A DNA stretch of 64,000 nucleotides from an uncultured Sutterella sp. (GCA_937943605.1 CALEAW010000062.1:18061-82060), one strand, 5' to 3'; positions 27,763 through 37,496 are shown, numbered from the stretch's first letter. Notes: generated from the sequence alone by a model not told the origin. Made by a program: numbers and translations.

Positions 27763-29061
27763 GTGACGACACTCAAATTTTCCCGACGCAAGTTGGTTGG
27801 GGCAGGTGTGGCTGCAGGCTTAATGACAACGCTACCTGCGATGGCTGAGTTACAGGTATCTATTACTGGGGTTGGGGCAAATCAGCTACCGATCGCGGTG
27901 AAGGTATTAGAAGGCACGAGTTTAGTGGGCGAAGATCTGAGTGCTGTCATTGGTGCCGATCTTGAACGCTCTGGTGCTTTTAGACTCATTCCGACTGGCG
28001 CTGAAGGAGCTCCAGAAGACCTGAGCAAGCCAGAGAGTTTGGCTCATTGGGCTCAGGCCGGTGCGAATGCTTTGGTTGTAGGTTCGGTCAATCAATTGCC
28101 TAATGGTCGTTGGGAGGTGAAGTACTTCCTTCACGATGCAGTGTCAAGCACAATGCTCGATTCTGGACAGTTTGTGGTGAGCAAAAAGTACATTCGCATG
28201 GCTGCACACCGCGTGGCCGACCGAATCTATTCGAAGTTGACTGGTGAGAAGCCTATGTTTGCTTCTCGTTTGGTTTATGTGTCTCAGTTGGGGCGTCGAG
28301 ATTTTCGTTTGATTGTGGCCGATAGCGACGGTGCTAATCAAGAAGAAGTGCTCCGCTCTGACGAACCGATTATTTCGCCAGTTTGGTCTCCTGATGGTCG
28401 AAAGGTCGCTTATGTCAGCTTTGAACGACGTAAGCCCATCGTGTTTATTCAAGATTTGACCTCTGGTGCTCGTCACGCGATTTCTGCTTATCGTGGTAAT
28501 AATTCGGCTCCTGCTTTTAGTGCAGATGGTCAAATGATGGCCGTCGCCCTTTCAAGAGATGGGGTTACACAGGTCTATTTGATGAGAGCTGATGGGACTG
28601 GATTACGTCGATTTACGAGAAGTTTTGGTATTGATACGGAGCCGGTCTTCTCTAGCGATAACCGTTGGCTGTACTTTACAAGTGATCGCGGAGGTGCCCC
28701 TCAGATTTATCGTCAGTTGTTAGACGGTAGCGCACCTGCCGAACGCGTCACTTTTGGATCTAGCTATGCGATTAGTCCGAGCATTAGCCCGGACGGTAAC
28801 ACATTGGCTTATATTTCACGTATTAATGGTAAGTTCCGCACGGCTGTGATGGATTTGACTACGGGACAAAGTACTCTAGTCTCTACGACAGACCGCGATG
28901 AATCACCATCTTTTGCACCGAACGGTCGCTTCTTGGTTTATGCCACGGAGGAACGTGGTCGTGGCGTTTTAGGTACGGCCTCGATTGATGGTCGTCTTAT
29001 GACGCGATTGACTGGAAAGGGAGATATCAGAGAACCTTGCTGGGGTCCGATTCTACCTTAA
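27763..29061 (+). CDS. tolB: Tol-Pal system beta-propeller protein TolB
   Basis: Periplasmic beta-propeller that links the Tol complex to Pal during outer-membrane constriction. The start is GTG 27763, preceded by AGGGAGT, giving 432 residues. The signal region reads MTTLKFSRRKLVGAGVAAGL and ends TLPAMA before ELQ. The twin arginine makes it Tat-like. An N-terminal D1 domain is followed by repeated propeller blades (PVWSPDGRKVAYVS, SPSISPDGNTLAYIS, SPSFAPNGRFLVYAT). An upstream in-frame start at 27673 runs through two hairpins and is rejected. Pal and CpoB follow; tolQRA are not in the window. Confidence 0.94.
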   Translation: MTTLKFSRRKLVGAGVAAGLMTTLPAMAELQVSITGVGANQLPIAVKVLEGTSLVGEDLSAVIGADLERSGAFRLIPTGAEGAPEDLSKPESLAHWAQAGANALVVGSVNQLPNGRWEVKYFLHDAVSSTMLDSGQFVVSKKYIRMAAHRVADRIYSKLTGEKPMFASRLVYVSQLGRRDFRLIVADSDGANQEEVLRSDEPIISPVWSPDGRKVAYVSFERRKPIVFIQDLTSGARHAISAYRGNNSAPAFSADGQMMAVALSRDGVTQVYLMRADGTGLRRFTRSFGIDTEPVFSSDNRWLYFTSDRGGAPQIYRQLLDGSAPAERVTFGSSYAISPSISPDGNTLAYISRINGKFRTAVMDLTTGQSTLVSTTDRDESPSFAPNGRFLVYATEERGRGVLGTASIDGRLMTRLTGKGDIREPCWGPILP

Positions 29062-29109
29062 CCTACTCACTATAAAAATCATCCTTACTAATAAGATAGG
29101 AAAGACATC

Positions 29110-29637
29110 ATGTCGTTCTCTTGGAAAGTTCTCGCAGCTTCGGCTGCTGTTGCTGCTCTGTTGAGTGGTTGCTCTTCCGTCTCTCTTGACGAAGGTGCTA
29201 AGTCTGGTACGTTGGCTGGCAGTCAGGTTGAAGGTCAGGAAGCGGTGAATCCGTTCACGGATCCGAATAATCCGCTTTCTCAGCGCTCTGTTTACTTTGC
29301 CTTTGACTCCTATGAAGTGGCGCCTGAATATATGCGTAATGTTGAAGCGCATGCTCGTTGGCTGGTTGCCAATCCTGGTGTGAATATTGTTATTCAGGGC
29401 AATACCGACGAACGTGGCGGTCGCGAATACAACTTGGCTTTGGGTCAGAAGCGCTCTGAAGCTGTGAAGCAACGTTTGCAGTTGCTCGGTGTGCCGGCCG
29501 ATCGTATCGAAGCCGTTTCTTTCGGTCGTGAAAAACCGTTGGCTTTTGGGCATAGCGAAGAAGCATGGGCTCAGAACCGTCGTGCCGATATCGTTTATCC
29601 TACCGAAGTAACGGCTGATAAGCCTGCTGCTAAGTAA
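29110..29637 (+). CDS. pal: peptidoglycan-associated outer-membrane lipoprotein Pal
   Basis: Outer-membrane lipoprotein (175 residues) that ties the outer membrane to peptidoglycan. The signal peptide ends in the lipobox LLSGC, so the mature N-terminus is a lipidated cysteine. The OmpA-like peptidoglycan-binding domain has SVYFAFDSYEV and NTDERGGREYNLALGQKRSE. It is a substrate for Lnt and a partner of TolB just upstream. Confidence 0.96.
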   Translation: MSFSWKVLAASAAVAALLSGCSSVSLDEGAKSGTLAGSQVEGQEAVNPFTDPNNPLSQRSVYFAFDSYEVAPEYMRNVEAHARWLVANPGVNIVIQGNTDERGGREYNLALGQKRSEAVKQRLQLLGVPADRIEAVSFGREKPLAFGHSEEAWAQNRRADIVYPTEVTADKPAAK

Positions 29638-29666
29638 GGATAAGCGCTATCAACGATAGCCAAATT

Positions 29667-29708
29667 AGCCGGACGTTGCTTAAATCAGGCACGGCCGGCT
29701 GTTTTTTG
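29667..29708 (+). terminator. terminator or attenuator between pal and cpoB
   Basis: AGCCGG (29667-29672) pairs with CCGGCT (29695-29700), with a further interrupted inner stem, followed by GTTTTTTG. It may reduce read-through into cpoB. Confidence 0.7.
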
Positions 29709-29759
29709 TCCGTTCTTTATGGGTGTGAAAATCGAGTCGCCCCTTCACTGGAGTGTTGT

Positions 29760-30485
29760 ATGACCATGAGATTGACGATGGCCCGTTTGGGGGCTCTGAC
29801 AGTGCTGGCTAGCATTGCTAGTGGCGCGATGGCATTCGCGGATGATGATGCGCGACGCGCGATTTTAGATTTGCGTGCACAAGTACAGGCGTTAGAAGAA
29901 CAGCTAACAAATACGCAAATGACCTTTGTGAATCGCCTGGATAGTTTGCAGAATCAAAATCGAGTCTTAACAGGCAAGGTTGAAGAGTTGACAAACGCCC
30001 TGAATATGGAAAAGCGTAGTAATCGTCAGCTTTATGCCAATATCGATGAGCGCGTAGGTAAATTTGAGCCTAAAGAAATTGAAGTCAATGGTGAAAAGTT
30101 TAAGGTGATGCCTCAAGAGCAGGCTGCCTATGATGCCGCTGTTGAAAGTCTTAAGGCAGGAGACTACAAGGACGCCTTGAAACGCTTCACGAAGTTTGTG
30201 ACTGATTGGGAAAGCTCTCCATATCGTGCGGACGCCCTATATTGGCGTGGTTCTTGTCATTTTGCACTTGAGCAGTATAAGAGTACGATCAATGTGCAAA
30301 ATCAATTGATTAAAGAGTATCCAAAGCATAGCCGTGTGCCGGATGCGATGATTTCGGTGGCGTCGGCTCAGGCTTCTTTAGGCAACGTTAAGGCCGCAGC
30401 GGCTACACTCAAAAAAGTGATCAAGCAATTCCCTGATTCTGAAGCCTCTAAATCGGCTAATCAACTTTTGAAGACTTTAAAGTAA
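29760..30485 (+). CDS. cpoB: cell division coordinator CpoB (YbgF, Tol-Pal accessory)
   Basis: Periplasmic protein that couples outer-membrane constriction to PBP1B activity. I start at ATG 29760 (MTMRLTMARLGALTVLASIA), which gives a signal peptide cut after AMAFA. A coiled-coil region (about residues 30-90, RAQVQALEEQLTNTQ) comes next. The C-terminal TPR repeats run from about 120 (YDAAVESLKAGDYKDALKRF). Length is 241. An earlier in-frame start would place the terminator inside the coding sequence. Confidence 0.92.
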   Translation: MTMRLTMARLGALTVLASIASGAMAFADDDARRAILDLRAQVQALEEQLTNTQMTFVNRLDSLQNQNRVLTGKVEELTNALNMEKRSNRQLYANIDERVGKFEPKEIEVNGEKFKVMPQEQAAYDAAVESLKAGDYKDALKRFTKFVTDWESSPYRADALYWRGSCHFALEQYKSTINVQNQLIKEYPKHSRVPDAMISVASAQASLGNVKAAAATLKKVIKQFPDSEASKSANQLLKTLK

Positions 30486-30647
30486 GAGTTTATTCAACTA
30501 GTGAGTGTCAGGCTATAGGCGAAGCCTATGGGATAATGGCTTCAACGAGTGTTAGACCAGAAATTGAAGTGCTTGGTGACAAGCTACGATGTTTCTCCAA
30601 TATCTGAACCTCAAATTTCGAATGGAAGTCTTGTTACAATGACCGTG

Positions 30648-30678
30648 GAAGGTGTCACAAGCATTTGTTGACACCTTC
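30648..30678. promoter_or_regulatory. imperfect palindrome upstream of malic enzyme gene, possible operator
   Basis: GGTGTCA (30651-30657) and TGACACC (30669-30675) are perfect arms. They extend outward by GAA/TTC and inward by CAA/TTG with one unpaired T. A TATAAC box lies just downstream at 30686-30691, so the palindrome would cover the -35 region. The rest of the 254-base gap holds only a small 8-bp hairpin near 30513-30531. Confidence 0.5.
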
Positions 30679-30739
30679 AGTACCTTATAACTGCCCGGAC
30701 AATTTTGTACCCCGTGGAGTTTTTTCAAAAGAAGGACTT

Positions 30740-32362
30740 ATGACTGATTTCAAGCAAGTTCGCGGTGCTGATCTGCTCCGCAATCCGCAGTTCAACCGCG
30801 CCGATGCCTTTACTCAGGAAGAACGTGACGAAAAGGGACTTCGTGGTCTTCTTCCACCTGCCGTGACGACTAAGGAACTGCAGGTTCAGCGTATGCTTGC
30901 GTTGCTCGACCGTTGCCCGACTGCTCTCGACAAGTTCTTGATGCTTGATAGTCTTCACGCAACCGATGAAGATCTCTACTTTAAGCTTTTAATCGAACAC
31001 ATTGATGACTTCATGCCGGTGGTTTACACGCCGACGGTTGGCGAAGTTTGCCAGAAGTTCAGTCATATCTACCGCTATCCTCGTGGCGCCTTTATCTCGA
31101 TTAACGACAAGGGTCGCGTGGGTGAAATTATCGATAACTTACCGAACGAAGAAGTGGATGTGATCGTTGTGACCGACGGTCAGCGTATCCTCGGCTTGGG
31201 TGACCTGGGTGTGAACGGCATGGGCATTCCTTGCGGCAAGTTGTCTCTTTATACGGCTTGTGCTGGTATCGCTCCGGAAAAGACGCTTCCTGTGACGATT
31301 GACGTTGGCACCAACAACCAGGACAACCTGAATGATCCGCTTTATCTTGGTTTGCGCCAGGAACGTGTGACTGGCGAAGCTTATGACGAACTGATTGAAG
31401 AGTTCATGACGGAAGCTCGCCGTCGTTGGCCGAACGTTTTGATCCAGTTTGAAGACTTTGGCAATAATCACGCGTTTGATTTGTTGGCTCGATACAAGGA
31501 TCAGTGCCTGTGCTTTAATGACGACATTCAGGGCACGGCAACAGTGGCTGTGACGGGTGTGTATTCTGCTCTTCGCGTGACGAAGCAGAAGCTCTCTGAT
31601 CAGCGTTTCCTCTTCTTGGGCGCTGGTGAGGCTGCCACGGGTATCGCCGAATTGTTGGTTGATGCTATGGTCGCTGAAGGCATGGATCGTGCTGAGGCTT
31701 TGACGCATTGCTGCCTCTTTGACTCTAAGGGTCTCGTGACGTCGACTCGTGGTGATAAGTTGGCTCACAACAAGGTGCCATTTGCTCATGACTTGCCAAA
31801 TTGCAAGACGTTTATCGAAGCAGTTCGCGCTTTGCGTCCGACTGGTATTATCGGCGTGGCAGCCCAGCCTGGTGCCTTTAATGCTGAAGTTCTTCATGAG
31901 ATGGCTGAAATCAACGAACGCCCGATTGTGTTCGCGCTTTCGAATCCGACGTCTCGTGCCGAATGTGATGCGGAAACTGCTTATCGTGAAACGAACGGTC
32001 GTGCGCTCTTTGCGTCTGGCTCTCCGTTTGCTCCCGTCACGTTTGGTGAAAAGACCTTTGTGCCGCGTCAGGGTAACAACAGCTACGTCTTCCCTGGTTT
32101 GGGGTTAGGCGCAGTGTTTGCTAAGGCTCGTTGTATGCCGACCGGTATGTTCTTGGCAACCTCTCGTGCTTTGGCTGAATTCGTGAGCGAATCTGATCTT
32201 GAACAAGGTTCTCTCTATCCGCCACTGTCGATGGTTCGTGAAGTCTCTGTCAAGATTGGTGCTACCGTTGCTAAGTATGCTTATGACAATGGTCTGGCCA
32301 ATAATGAACGTCCGGAAGACATTGAAGACGCTGTTCGTGCCTTCATGTATGATCCGAACTAA
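30740..32362 (+). CDS. maeA: NAD-dependent malic enzyme (oxaloacetate-decarboxylating)
   Basis: Oxidative decarboxylation of malate to pyruvate. Length 540 matches the SfcA/MaeA class rather than the long MaeB fusion. The catalytic tyrosine lies in VVYTPTVGEVC. The divalent-metal region is QFEDFGNNHAFDLL with CFNDDIQGTATV. The dinucleotide fold has FLGAGEAATGIAELL. The ATG at 30740 is preceded by AAGGA. NAD rather than NADP use is inferred from the family. It could feed on malate and fumarate imported by a DASS transporter such as the one at 62418. Confidence 0.92.
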   Translation: MTDFKQVRGADLLRNPQFNRADAFTQEERDEKGLRGLLPPAVTTKELQVQRMLALLDRCPTALDKFLMLDSLHATDEDLYFKLLIEHIDDFMPVVYTPTVGEVCQKFSHIYRYPRGAFISINDKGRVGEIIDNLPNEEVDVIVVTDGQRILGLGDLGVNGMGIPCGKLSLYTACAGIAPEKTLPVTIDVGTNNQDNLNDPLYLGLRQERVTGEAYDELIEEFMTEARRRWPNVLIQFEDFGNNHAFDLLARYKDQCLCFNDDIQGTATVAVTGVYSALRVTKQKLSDQRFLFLGAGEAATGIAELLVDAMVAEGMDRAEALTHCCLFDSKGLVTSTRGDKLAHNKVPFAHDLPNCKTFIEAVRALRPTGIIGVAAQPGAFNAEVLHEMAEINERPIVFALSNPTSRAECDAETAYRETNGRALFASGSPFAPVTFGEKTFVPRQGNNSYVFPGLGLGAVFAKARCMPTGMFLATSRALAEFVSESDLEQGSLYPPLSMVREVSVKIGATVAKYAYDNGLANNERPEDIEDAVRAFMYDPN

Positions 32363-32388
32363 GCTGGCGTCTTAAACGAGATCTTTTG

Positions 32389-32438
32389 AATGCCTTCGTT
32401 ATCGTTCAATAGATGGACGATAAGGGAGGCATTTTTTT
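32389..32438 (+). terminator. terminator after maeA
   Basis: AATGCCTTCGTTATCGTTC pairs with GGACGATAAGGGAGGCATT with a single mismatch in 19 positions, followed by a T run. It ends 6 bases before the scpA start codon. Confidence 0.88.
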
Positions 32439-32444
32439 CGCACG

Positions 32445-33323
32445 ATGGATAGTACATATCAACTCAAGACAAGAGGCGTTGATGAAGGTACCGAGGGGCT
32501 GATTCTGGCTCGCTTGTATGGTGAGCCTTTGTCAACATGCCCAGAAGGGTTATACATCCCTCCAGAGGCACTACGTATCTTCTTAACTAGCTTTGAAGGG
32601 CCGCTGGATCTGCTTTTGTATCTGATTAGAAAACAGAAGTTTGACATCATGGATATTCCGATGGCTGAGCTTACAGAGCAGTACATGCGCTATGTGGATC
32701 TTGTTCGCGAAAATGATCTTGAGCTTGCGGCCGCTTATCTTGTGATGTCTGCAACGCTGATGCAAATTAAGAGTCGTTTATTATTGCCTTCAGTGCGTGT
32801 TCACGATGGCGAAGAAGTTGAGGATCCTCGAGCCGAACTTATGCGTCGACTCGAAGCGTATGAACAAATCCGAGCGGCGGCTTTGCGGATGCAGGCCTTA
32901 CCTCGTATTGATCGAGACTTTCATATAGCGTCTGCTGATCTTAATGTGCCTAAGGAGGTGCCATTGCCTGAGGTTAAGGCTCAGGAGTTGGTATCGGCTT
33001 GGAAAGATGTGGTGAGGCGATTACGGCTTCGTGATCGCCATAAGGTCAGTAGGCAAGAGCTTTCTGTTCGAGAGCATATGTCTGCGCTTCTACGTATGTT
33101 GAGACAGCAAACGATGGTGACGCTTTCTATGTTATGGGAGCAGACGCCAGATCGTGAGTCACAGACAGTGTGGTTTTTGGCGATGTTGGAGTTAGCCAAA
33201 GAGGAAATGGTCATATTGACACAGGCTGAGCCTTATGCACCGATCTACATCACGCTACCTGAGGGCAGTGATGAGGTTGTGTTACGCTGTCCAGATCCAC
33301 TCAATACAGGGTTATTTAGCTAA
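32445..33323 (+). CDS. scpA: segregation and condensation protein A
   Basis: Kleisin subunit of the SMC-ScpAB condensin that organises newly replicated DNA. The diagnostic FEGPLDLLLYLIRKQKFDI stretch is near residues 50-68. The C-terminal winged-helix region (TMVTLSMLWEQTPDRES) is also present. Length is 292. Its ATG comes six bases after the maeA terminator T run. The only purine-rich site, GGGAGG, is 15 bases away and inside that stem, so how it is transcribed and translated is unclear. The scpB gene does not follow; a convergent terminator does. Confidence 0.9.
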   Translation: MDSTYQLKTRGVDEGTEGLILARLYGEPLSTCPEGLYIPPEALRIFLTSFEGPLDLLLYLIRKQKFDIMDIPMAELTEQYMRYVDLVRENDLELAAAYLVMSATLMQIKSRLLLPSVRVHDGEEVEDPRAELMRRLEAYEQIRAAALRMQALPRIDRDFHIASADLNVPKEVPLPEVKAQELVSAWKDVVRRLRLRDRHKVSRQELSVREHMSALLRMLRQQTMVTLSMLWEQTPDRESQTVWFLAMLELAKEEMVILTQAEPYAPIYITLPEGSDEVVLRCPDPLNTGLFS

Positions 33324-33325
33324 TG

Positions 33326-33359
33326 AAAAAGGGGATTGAATTGCTCAATCCCCTTTTTC
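33326..33359. terminator. bidirectional terminator between scpA and the SulP gene
   Basis: AAAAAGGGGATTGA and TCAATCCCCTTTTT form a perfect 14-bp stem between convergent genes. Confidence 0.92.
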
Positions 33360-33362
33360 TAA

Positions 33363-35108
33363 TTAGGCTTCACCTAAAAGCGCTCGCTTCGCAGCTGCTT
33401 TCTCATCTTGTTCTTTTAAGACGACTTTTGCTCTTGCCATAGCGAATTCCATGTTTGGAACTAAATTAGCGCCAAGTTGTTGTGCGATACCCGTACGTTT
33501 TAGCTGGGCTAAGGGGTGACCCGAGGCACCAGCAATGATCAATTCGTGATTGTGACGATGTAAAGCACGGACAAAGACTTCAATCTGATCCATGGCCGAG
33601 TTGTCAATGTTCAGCAAGTCCGTAAAGTCCAAAACGACAATACGAGCAGCAGCAGATGAGGTGATACGCGTCGGATCCGTGACGTGTTCAAGTTTAGAAA
33701 CCGAGCCAAAGAAGAGGGCCCCCTTAATGTGCCAAGCTTCAACTGTATCAGGTACGTCGAATGGTAAGGTAACGGGGTCGACGACGGTGAGGTTGTTCAT
33801 GCGCATTAAGAAGAATACGCACGCGACAACCAAGCCAAACTGAACAGCTACGGTCAAGTCAAAGATCACGGTTAAGAAGAACGTGATCAAGAGCGTTGCC
33901 TTATAGGAGAGGGTCATTTGACGTAAGCGTAAGAATTCACGCCAATTTCCCATATTCCAAGCAACGAAGACCAAGATCGCAGCAAGTGCGCAGAGCGGAA
34001 TGTTACTTGCTAGCGGTGCGGCGGCCAAAATGACCACGAGCAACGTGGCGGCATGAACCATGCCAGCAACCGGAGAGAAGGCACCTGACTTGATGTTAGT
34101 CACCGTACGGGCGATGGTACCCGTTGCCGGAATCCCGCCGAAGAAGGGAACGACCATGTTGGCAATACCTTGGCCCATCAATTCTTGATTGGGATCGTGA
34201 CGGTCGTCGGTCATCGTATCGGCAACACGGGCACAGAGCAAACTTTCAATGGAGCCAAGTACAGCAATCGTGATCATTGGGCCAATCATCTGCTTCGCGG
34301 TTTCCCATTCGAGATCAGGGATTTGCAAGCTAGGCAAAGACTGAGGAATGCCACCGAATTTGGAGCCGATTGTTTCGACGGGTATGTTGAAAAGTGTCAC
34401 CACAACCGTAGAAAGCACAAGAACAACTACCGTACCAGGCAGGTGAGCTAGCCAACGCTTCCACTGAGGACCGCTCATCTGATAGCCCTTTGGCCAGAAC
34501 TTGATAATAAGGAAGCTCGTAAGCGCGATGCCTAAAGCCCAGAAGTTCACTGTGTTAATGTGAGTGGCAATCGTATTGATTTGGCCAAAGAAGTCTGCAG
34601 GCATCTTGCTGACAGTGAGCCCTAGGAAATCTTTGATCTGCTGTAAGCCAATCATCACGGCAATACCGTTGGTAAAGCCAATGACGATCGAGACGGGGAT
34701 GAACTTAATAAAACCCCCGATTTTGAAGAGCCCCATGAAAAAGAGGAGCACGCCAGAACCGAGTGTAGCGAGCATTAAATTGCCCAAGCCGTATTGGGCA
34801 ATGATGCCGTAGATGATAACGACAAACGCACCCGCAGGGCCACCAATCTGTACACGACAGCCGCCAAGTAGCGAGATTAAAAAGCCTGCGATGATTGCGG
34901 TATAAAGCCCAGATTCTGGCGGAACGCCAGAGGCAATACCGAAAGCCATAGCAAGAGGGAGTGCGACCATACCCACAGTTAACCCAGCGGAAATATCGCG
35001 GGAAAGCATATGGGAGTCATATTCCTTCAAACTGTTGAGAAGGACGGGATGGAATTTGGCCAGTGGAACATGATGCATGAATTCACGGGCCGCTTCTTTA
35101 AAACTCAT
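33363..35108 (-). CDS. SulP-family inorganic anion transporter with STAS domain
   Basis: A 581-residue SLC26/SulP carrier. The N-terminal cytosolic segment leads into about 12-14 membrane helices. The signature begins at RDISAGLTVGMVALPLAMAF and continues with SGVPPESGLYTAIIAGF. The C-terminal STAS domain runs from about residue 450 (RIVVLDFTDLLNIDNSAMDQ). Members carry sulfate, bicarbonate or dicarboxylates; the substrate cannot be told here. It is monocistronic, between two terminators. Confidence 0.9.
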   Translation of the reverse strand: MSFKEAAREFMHHVPLAKFHPVLLNSLKEYDSHMLSRDISAGLTVGMVALPLAMAFGIASGVPPESGLYTAIIAGFLISLLGGCRVQIGGPAGAFVVIIYGIIAQYGLGNLMLATLGSGVLLFFMGLFKIGGFIKFIPVSIVIGFTNGIAVMIGLQQIKDFLGLTVSKMPADFFGQINTIATHINTVNFWALGIALTSFLIIKFWPKGYQMSGPQWKRWLAHLPGTVVVLVLSTVVVTLFNIPVETIGSKFGGIPQSLPSLQIPDLEWETAKQMIGPMITIAVLGSIESLLCARVADTMTDDRHDPNQELMGQGIANMVVPFFGGIPATGTIARTVTNIKSGAFSPVAGMVHAATLLVVILAAAPLASNIPLCALAAILVFVAWNMGNWREFLRLRQMTLSYKATLLITFFLTVIFDLTVAVQFGLVVACVFFLMRMNNLTVVDPVTLPFDVPDTVEAWHIKGALFFGSVSKLEHVTDPTRITSSAAARIVVLDFTDLLNIDNSAMDQIEVFVRALHRHNHELIIAGASGHPLAQLKRTGIAQQLGANLVPNMEFAMARAKVVLKEQDEKAAAKRALLGEA

Positions 35109-35151
35109 GACAATGAAAGTGAGGGGTCAGTAAAATTAGTTAATTGTAAGA

Positions 35152-35183
35152 AAAGGCACCCTCCTTGAGGAGAGGGTGCCTTT
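35152..35183 (-). terminator. terminator after metG
   Basis: AAAGGCACCCTC (35152-35163) pairs with GAGGGTGCCTTT (35172-35183). On the minus strand the T-rich end follows the metG stop. Confidence 0.85.
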
Positions 35184-35237
35184 GTTCAATCGCAAGTAAT
35201 CTTGAAATAATTGCTTAATTGAGCAAATAAATTCAAA

Positions 35238-37295
35238 TTATCGGATGCGCATCCCCGGAATAGCGCCTGCGTGAGGTTCAAGAACGAATAGTCCTAAAGA
35301 CTTATCGTCGGCATCTGAGGCTGCTAAAACCATGCCTTCGGAGATCCCGAAGCGCATCTTGCGAGGTGCAAGGTTGGCAATCATAACCGTTAAACGGCCC
35401 TCAAGGTCGGTGGGCTTGTAAGCGCTACGAATGCCAGAGAAGACATTACGGGTACGACCTTCACCAAGATCAAGTGTCAGACGCAACAGTTTGTTGGCAC
35501 CTTCAACTTCTTCGCATTTAACAATCTTAGCGACGCGAAGATCGATCTTTGAGAAGTCATCAATCGTGCATTCTGGAGCGATTGCTTCACCGCCCGGAAG
35601 AACGGGTTCAGGTTCTGGGGCTTTTTCAGGGACTAGGGCATTCAGTTGCTTTTCCATATCCACGCGTTGCATGAGATGTTTGAAGGCCTTAATTGGGTTA
35701 GAGGCGGTTAAGGGGGTGTTGACGTTAGACCAGGTCAACGGCTCAATCGAGAGGAAGTCCTCGACACGCTGAGCTGTAGCTGGCAAAACCGGCTTGAGGT
35801 AAAGCGTAAGCAGGCGGAAACCTTCGAGTGCGATCGAAGACACGCGGTGGAGATCAGCTTGACGTTCAGGATTCTTAGAAAGTTCCCACGGCTTTTCCTG
35901 GTCAACGAATTCGTTGATCTTGTCGGCAAGCTCCATCACAACGCGCGTAGCGCGAGCAAATTCACGCACTTCATAGAAGTGCTTGATTTCGTTAGCGCGA
36001 CTACGAATGGTTTCCAATAGCGGATCATTCATTGCGTTGTCATCGATGCGACCTTCAAATTTCTTGAAGATAAAACCTGCTGCGCGACTAGCGATGTTGA
36101 CATACTTACCGATCAAGTCGGAGTTGACACGTTGAGCGAAGTCAGCCTTGGTAAAGTCAACGTCTTCAACGCGGGAATTCATCTTGGCGGCGAGATAGTA
36201 ACGAAGCCACTCTGCGTCCATGCCGAGTTCAAGATATTCCAGCGGAGAGATGCCAGTGCCGCGGCTCTTACTCATCTTTTCGCCGTTCACCGTCATAAAG
36301 CCATGTGCGTTCACATGATCAGGTACGCGGAAGGGCTTGCCAGCAAAATGAAGCATGGCTGGCCAGAACAACGTATGGAAATAAATGATGTCCTTACCGA
36401 TGAAATGGATTTGTTCAGTGTTTTCGTCACGAAGGATGTCTTCGAAAGATAAATTGTTTTTGGCGCAATAAGCCTTGAGAGACGCCAAGTAACCGACAGG
36501 CGCGTCAAGCCAAACGTAGAAATACTTGCCTGGCGCATCAGGGATCGCGATGCCGAAATAAGGTTCGTCACGAGAGATGTCCCAGTCAGAGAGATTGCCG
36601 TCTTCGCCCAACCATTCACGGTCCTTAGCTAAGACTTCTTGTTGAACACGTGGTAAACCATCCTTACCCGTGCCATTCGTCCAGTCACGCAAGAACTTCA
36701 CGCACTGCGGATCAGACAACTTGAAGAAATAGTGCGTAGAGCGACGGATTTCAGGACGAGAACCAGATAACGTGGAGTACGGATTAACGACTTCCATCGG
36801 GGAGTACACTGCCGAGCATTTTTCGCAGTTGTCGCCGTACTGATCTTCTGCGCCGCAACGCGGGCAGGTCCCCTTGATGAAACGGTCAGCAAGGAACATG
36901 CCTTTGACCGTGTCATAGTATTGTTCGATGTCCTTGGTGTAAATCAGGCCTGCGTCCTTGAGACGGCGATAGATTTCCTGACTTAATTCATGATTTTCAG
37001 GTGCATCGGTGCTGTGCCAATGGTCGAAGCTGATGTGAAAACCATCCAGATATTGCTTGCGACCCGCTGCAATTTCAGCGACGAAAGCTTGAGGGGTGAT
37101 GCCACGCTTTTGAGCAGCGATCATGATCGGGGCGCCATGCACATCGTCAGCCCCAACAAAGTGGACCTTATTGCCGGCCATTCGCTCGTGACGCACCCAG
37201 ATATCAGCCTGGATGTACTCCATGATGTGCCCCATGTGGAAAGCGCCGTTTGCGTATGGCAATGCTGTCGTGACAAAAAGATTTCGCTGACTCAT
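35238..37295 (-). CDS. metG: methionyl-tRNA synthetase
   Basis: Class I synthetase, 685 residues. The HIGH-type motif is FHMGH (His20, His23). The zinc knuckle has C141, C144, C154 and C157, and KMSKS is at 337-341. An anticodon-binding helical domain and a C-terminal EMAP/Trbp111 tRNA-binding domain (from about 580, [13 protein letters not shown]) follow. It is divergent from apbC, a common proteobacterial pair. A terminator-like hairpin lies 27 bases upstream of its start codon in the same orientation. Confidence 0.97.
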   Translation of the reverse strand: MSQRNLFVTTALPYANGAFHMGHIMEYIQADIWVRHERMAGNKVHFVGADDVHGAPIMIAAQKRGITPQAFVAEIAAGRKQYLDGFHISFDHWHSTDAPENHELSQEIYRRLKDAGLIYTKDIEQYYDTVKGMFLADRFIKGTCPRCGAEDQYGDNCEKCSAVYSPMEVVNPYSTLSGSRPEIRRSTHYFFKLSDPQCVKFLRDWTNGTGKDGLPRVQQEVLAKDREWLGEDGNLSDWDISRDEPYFGIAIPDAPGKYFYVWLDAPVGYLASLKAYCAKNNLSFEDILRDENTEQIHFIGKDIIYFHTLFWPAMLHFAGKPFRVPDHVNAHGFMTVNGEKMSKSRGTGISPLEYLELGMDAEWLRYYLAAKMNSRVEDVDFTKADFAQRVNSDLIGKYVNIASRAAGFIFKKFEGRIDDNAMNDPLLETIRSRANEIKHFYEVREFARATRVVMELADKINEFVDQEKPWELSKNPERQADLHRVSSIALEGFRLLTLYLKPVLPATAQRVEDFLSIEPLTWSNVNTPLTASNPIKAFKHLMQRVDMEKQLNALVPEKAPEPEPVLPGGEAIAPECTIDDFSKIDLRVAKIVKCEEVEGANKLLRLTLDLGEGRTRNVFSGIRSAYKPTDLEGRLTVMIANLAPRKMRFGISEGMVLAASDADDKSLGLFVLEPHAGAIPGMRIR

Positions 37296-37321
37296 CGTCG
37301 TGTTTGATCCGAAAGTTAAAT

Positions 37322-37348
37322 AAAAAAAGGCTTCAGAAAAACTGAAGC
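37322..37348 (-). terminator. terminator-like hairpin in the metG leader
   Basis: On the minus strand GCTTCAG, TTTTT loop and CTGAAGC are followed by C and seven T residues. This is a textbook intrinsic terminator placed upstream of metG and pointing into it. No gene lies upstream on that strand that would need terminating. Confidence 0.75.
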
Positions 37349-37496
37349 AACCATTTATTGTACCGTAGCTCGTTATTTTGAGTGCGATAACATACAGTCG
37401 AATTGGGTTTTAATCGTATCTTTAGTGCTTGCACAGGATAGAATGCATGTAATGCCACAACTGCGTGTACTCGCAGTCTATTTGGAGAATAAGTTT

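Noticed and set aside
31139..31897. 252-codon antisense frame over maeA
   Set aside because: Shadow of a strongly codon-biased gene.
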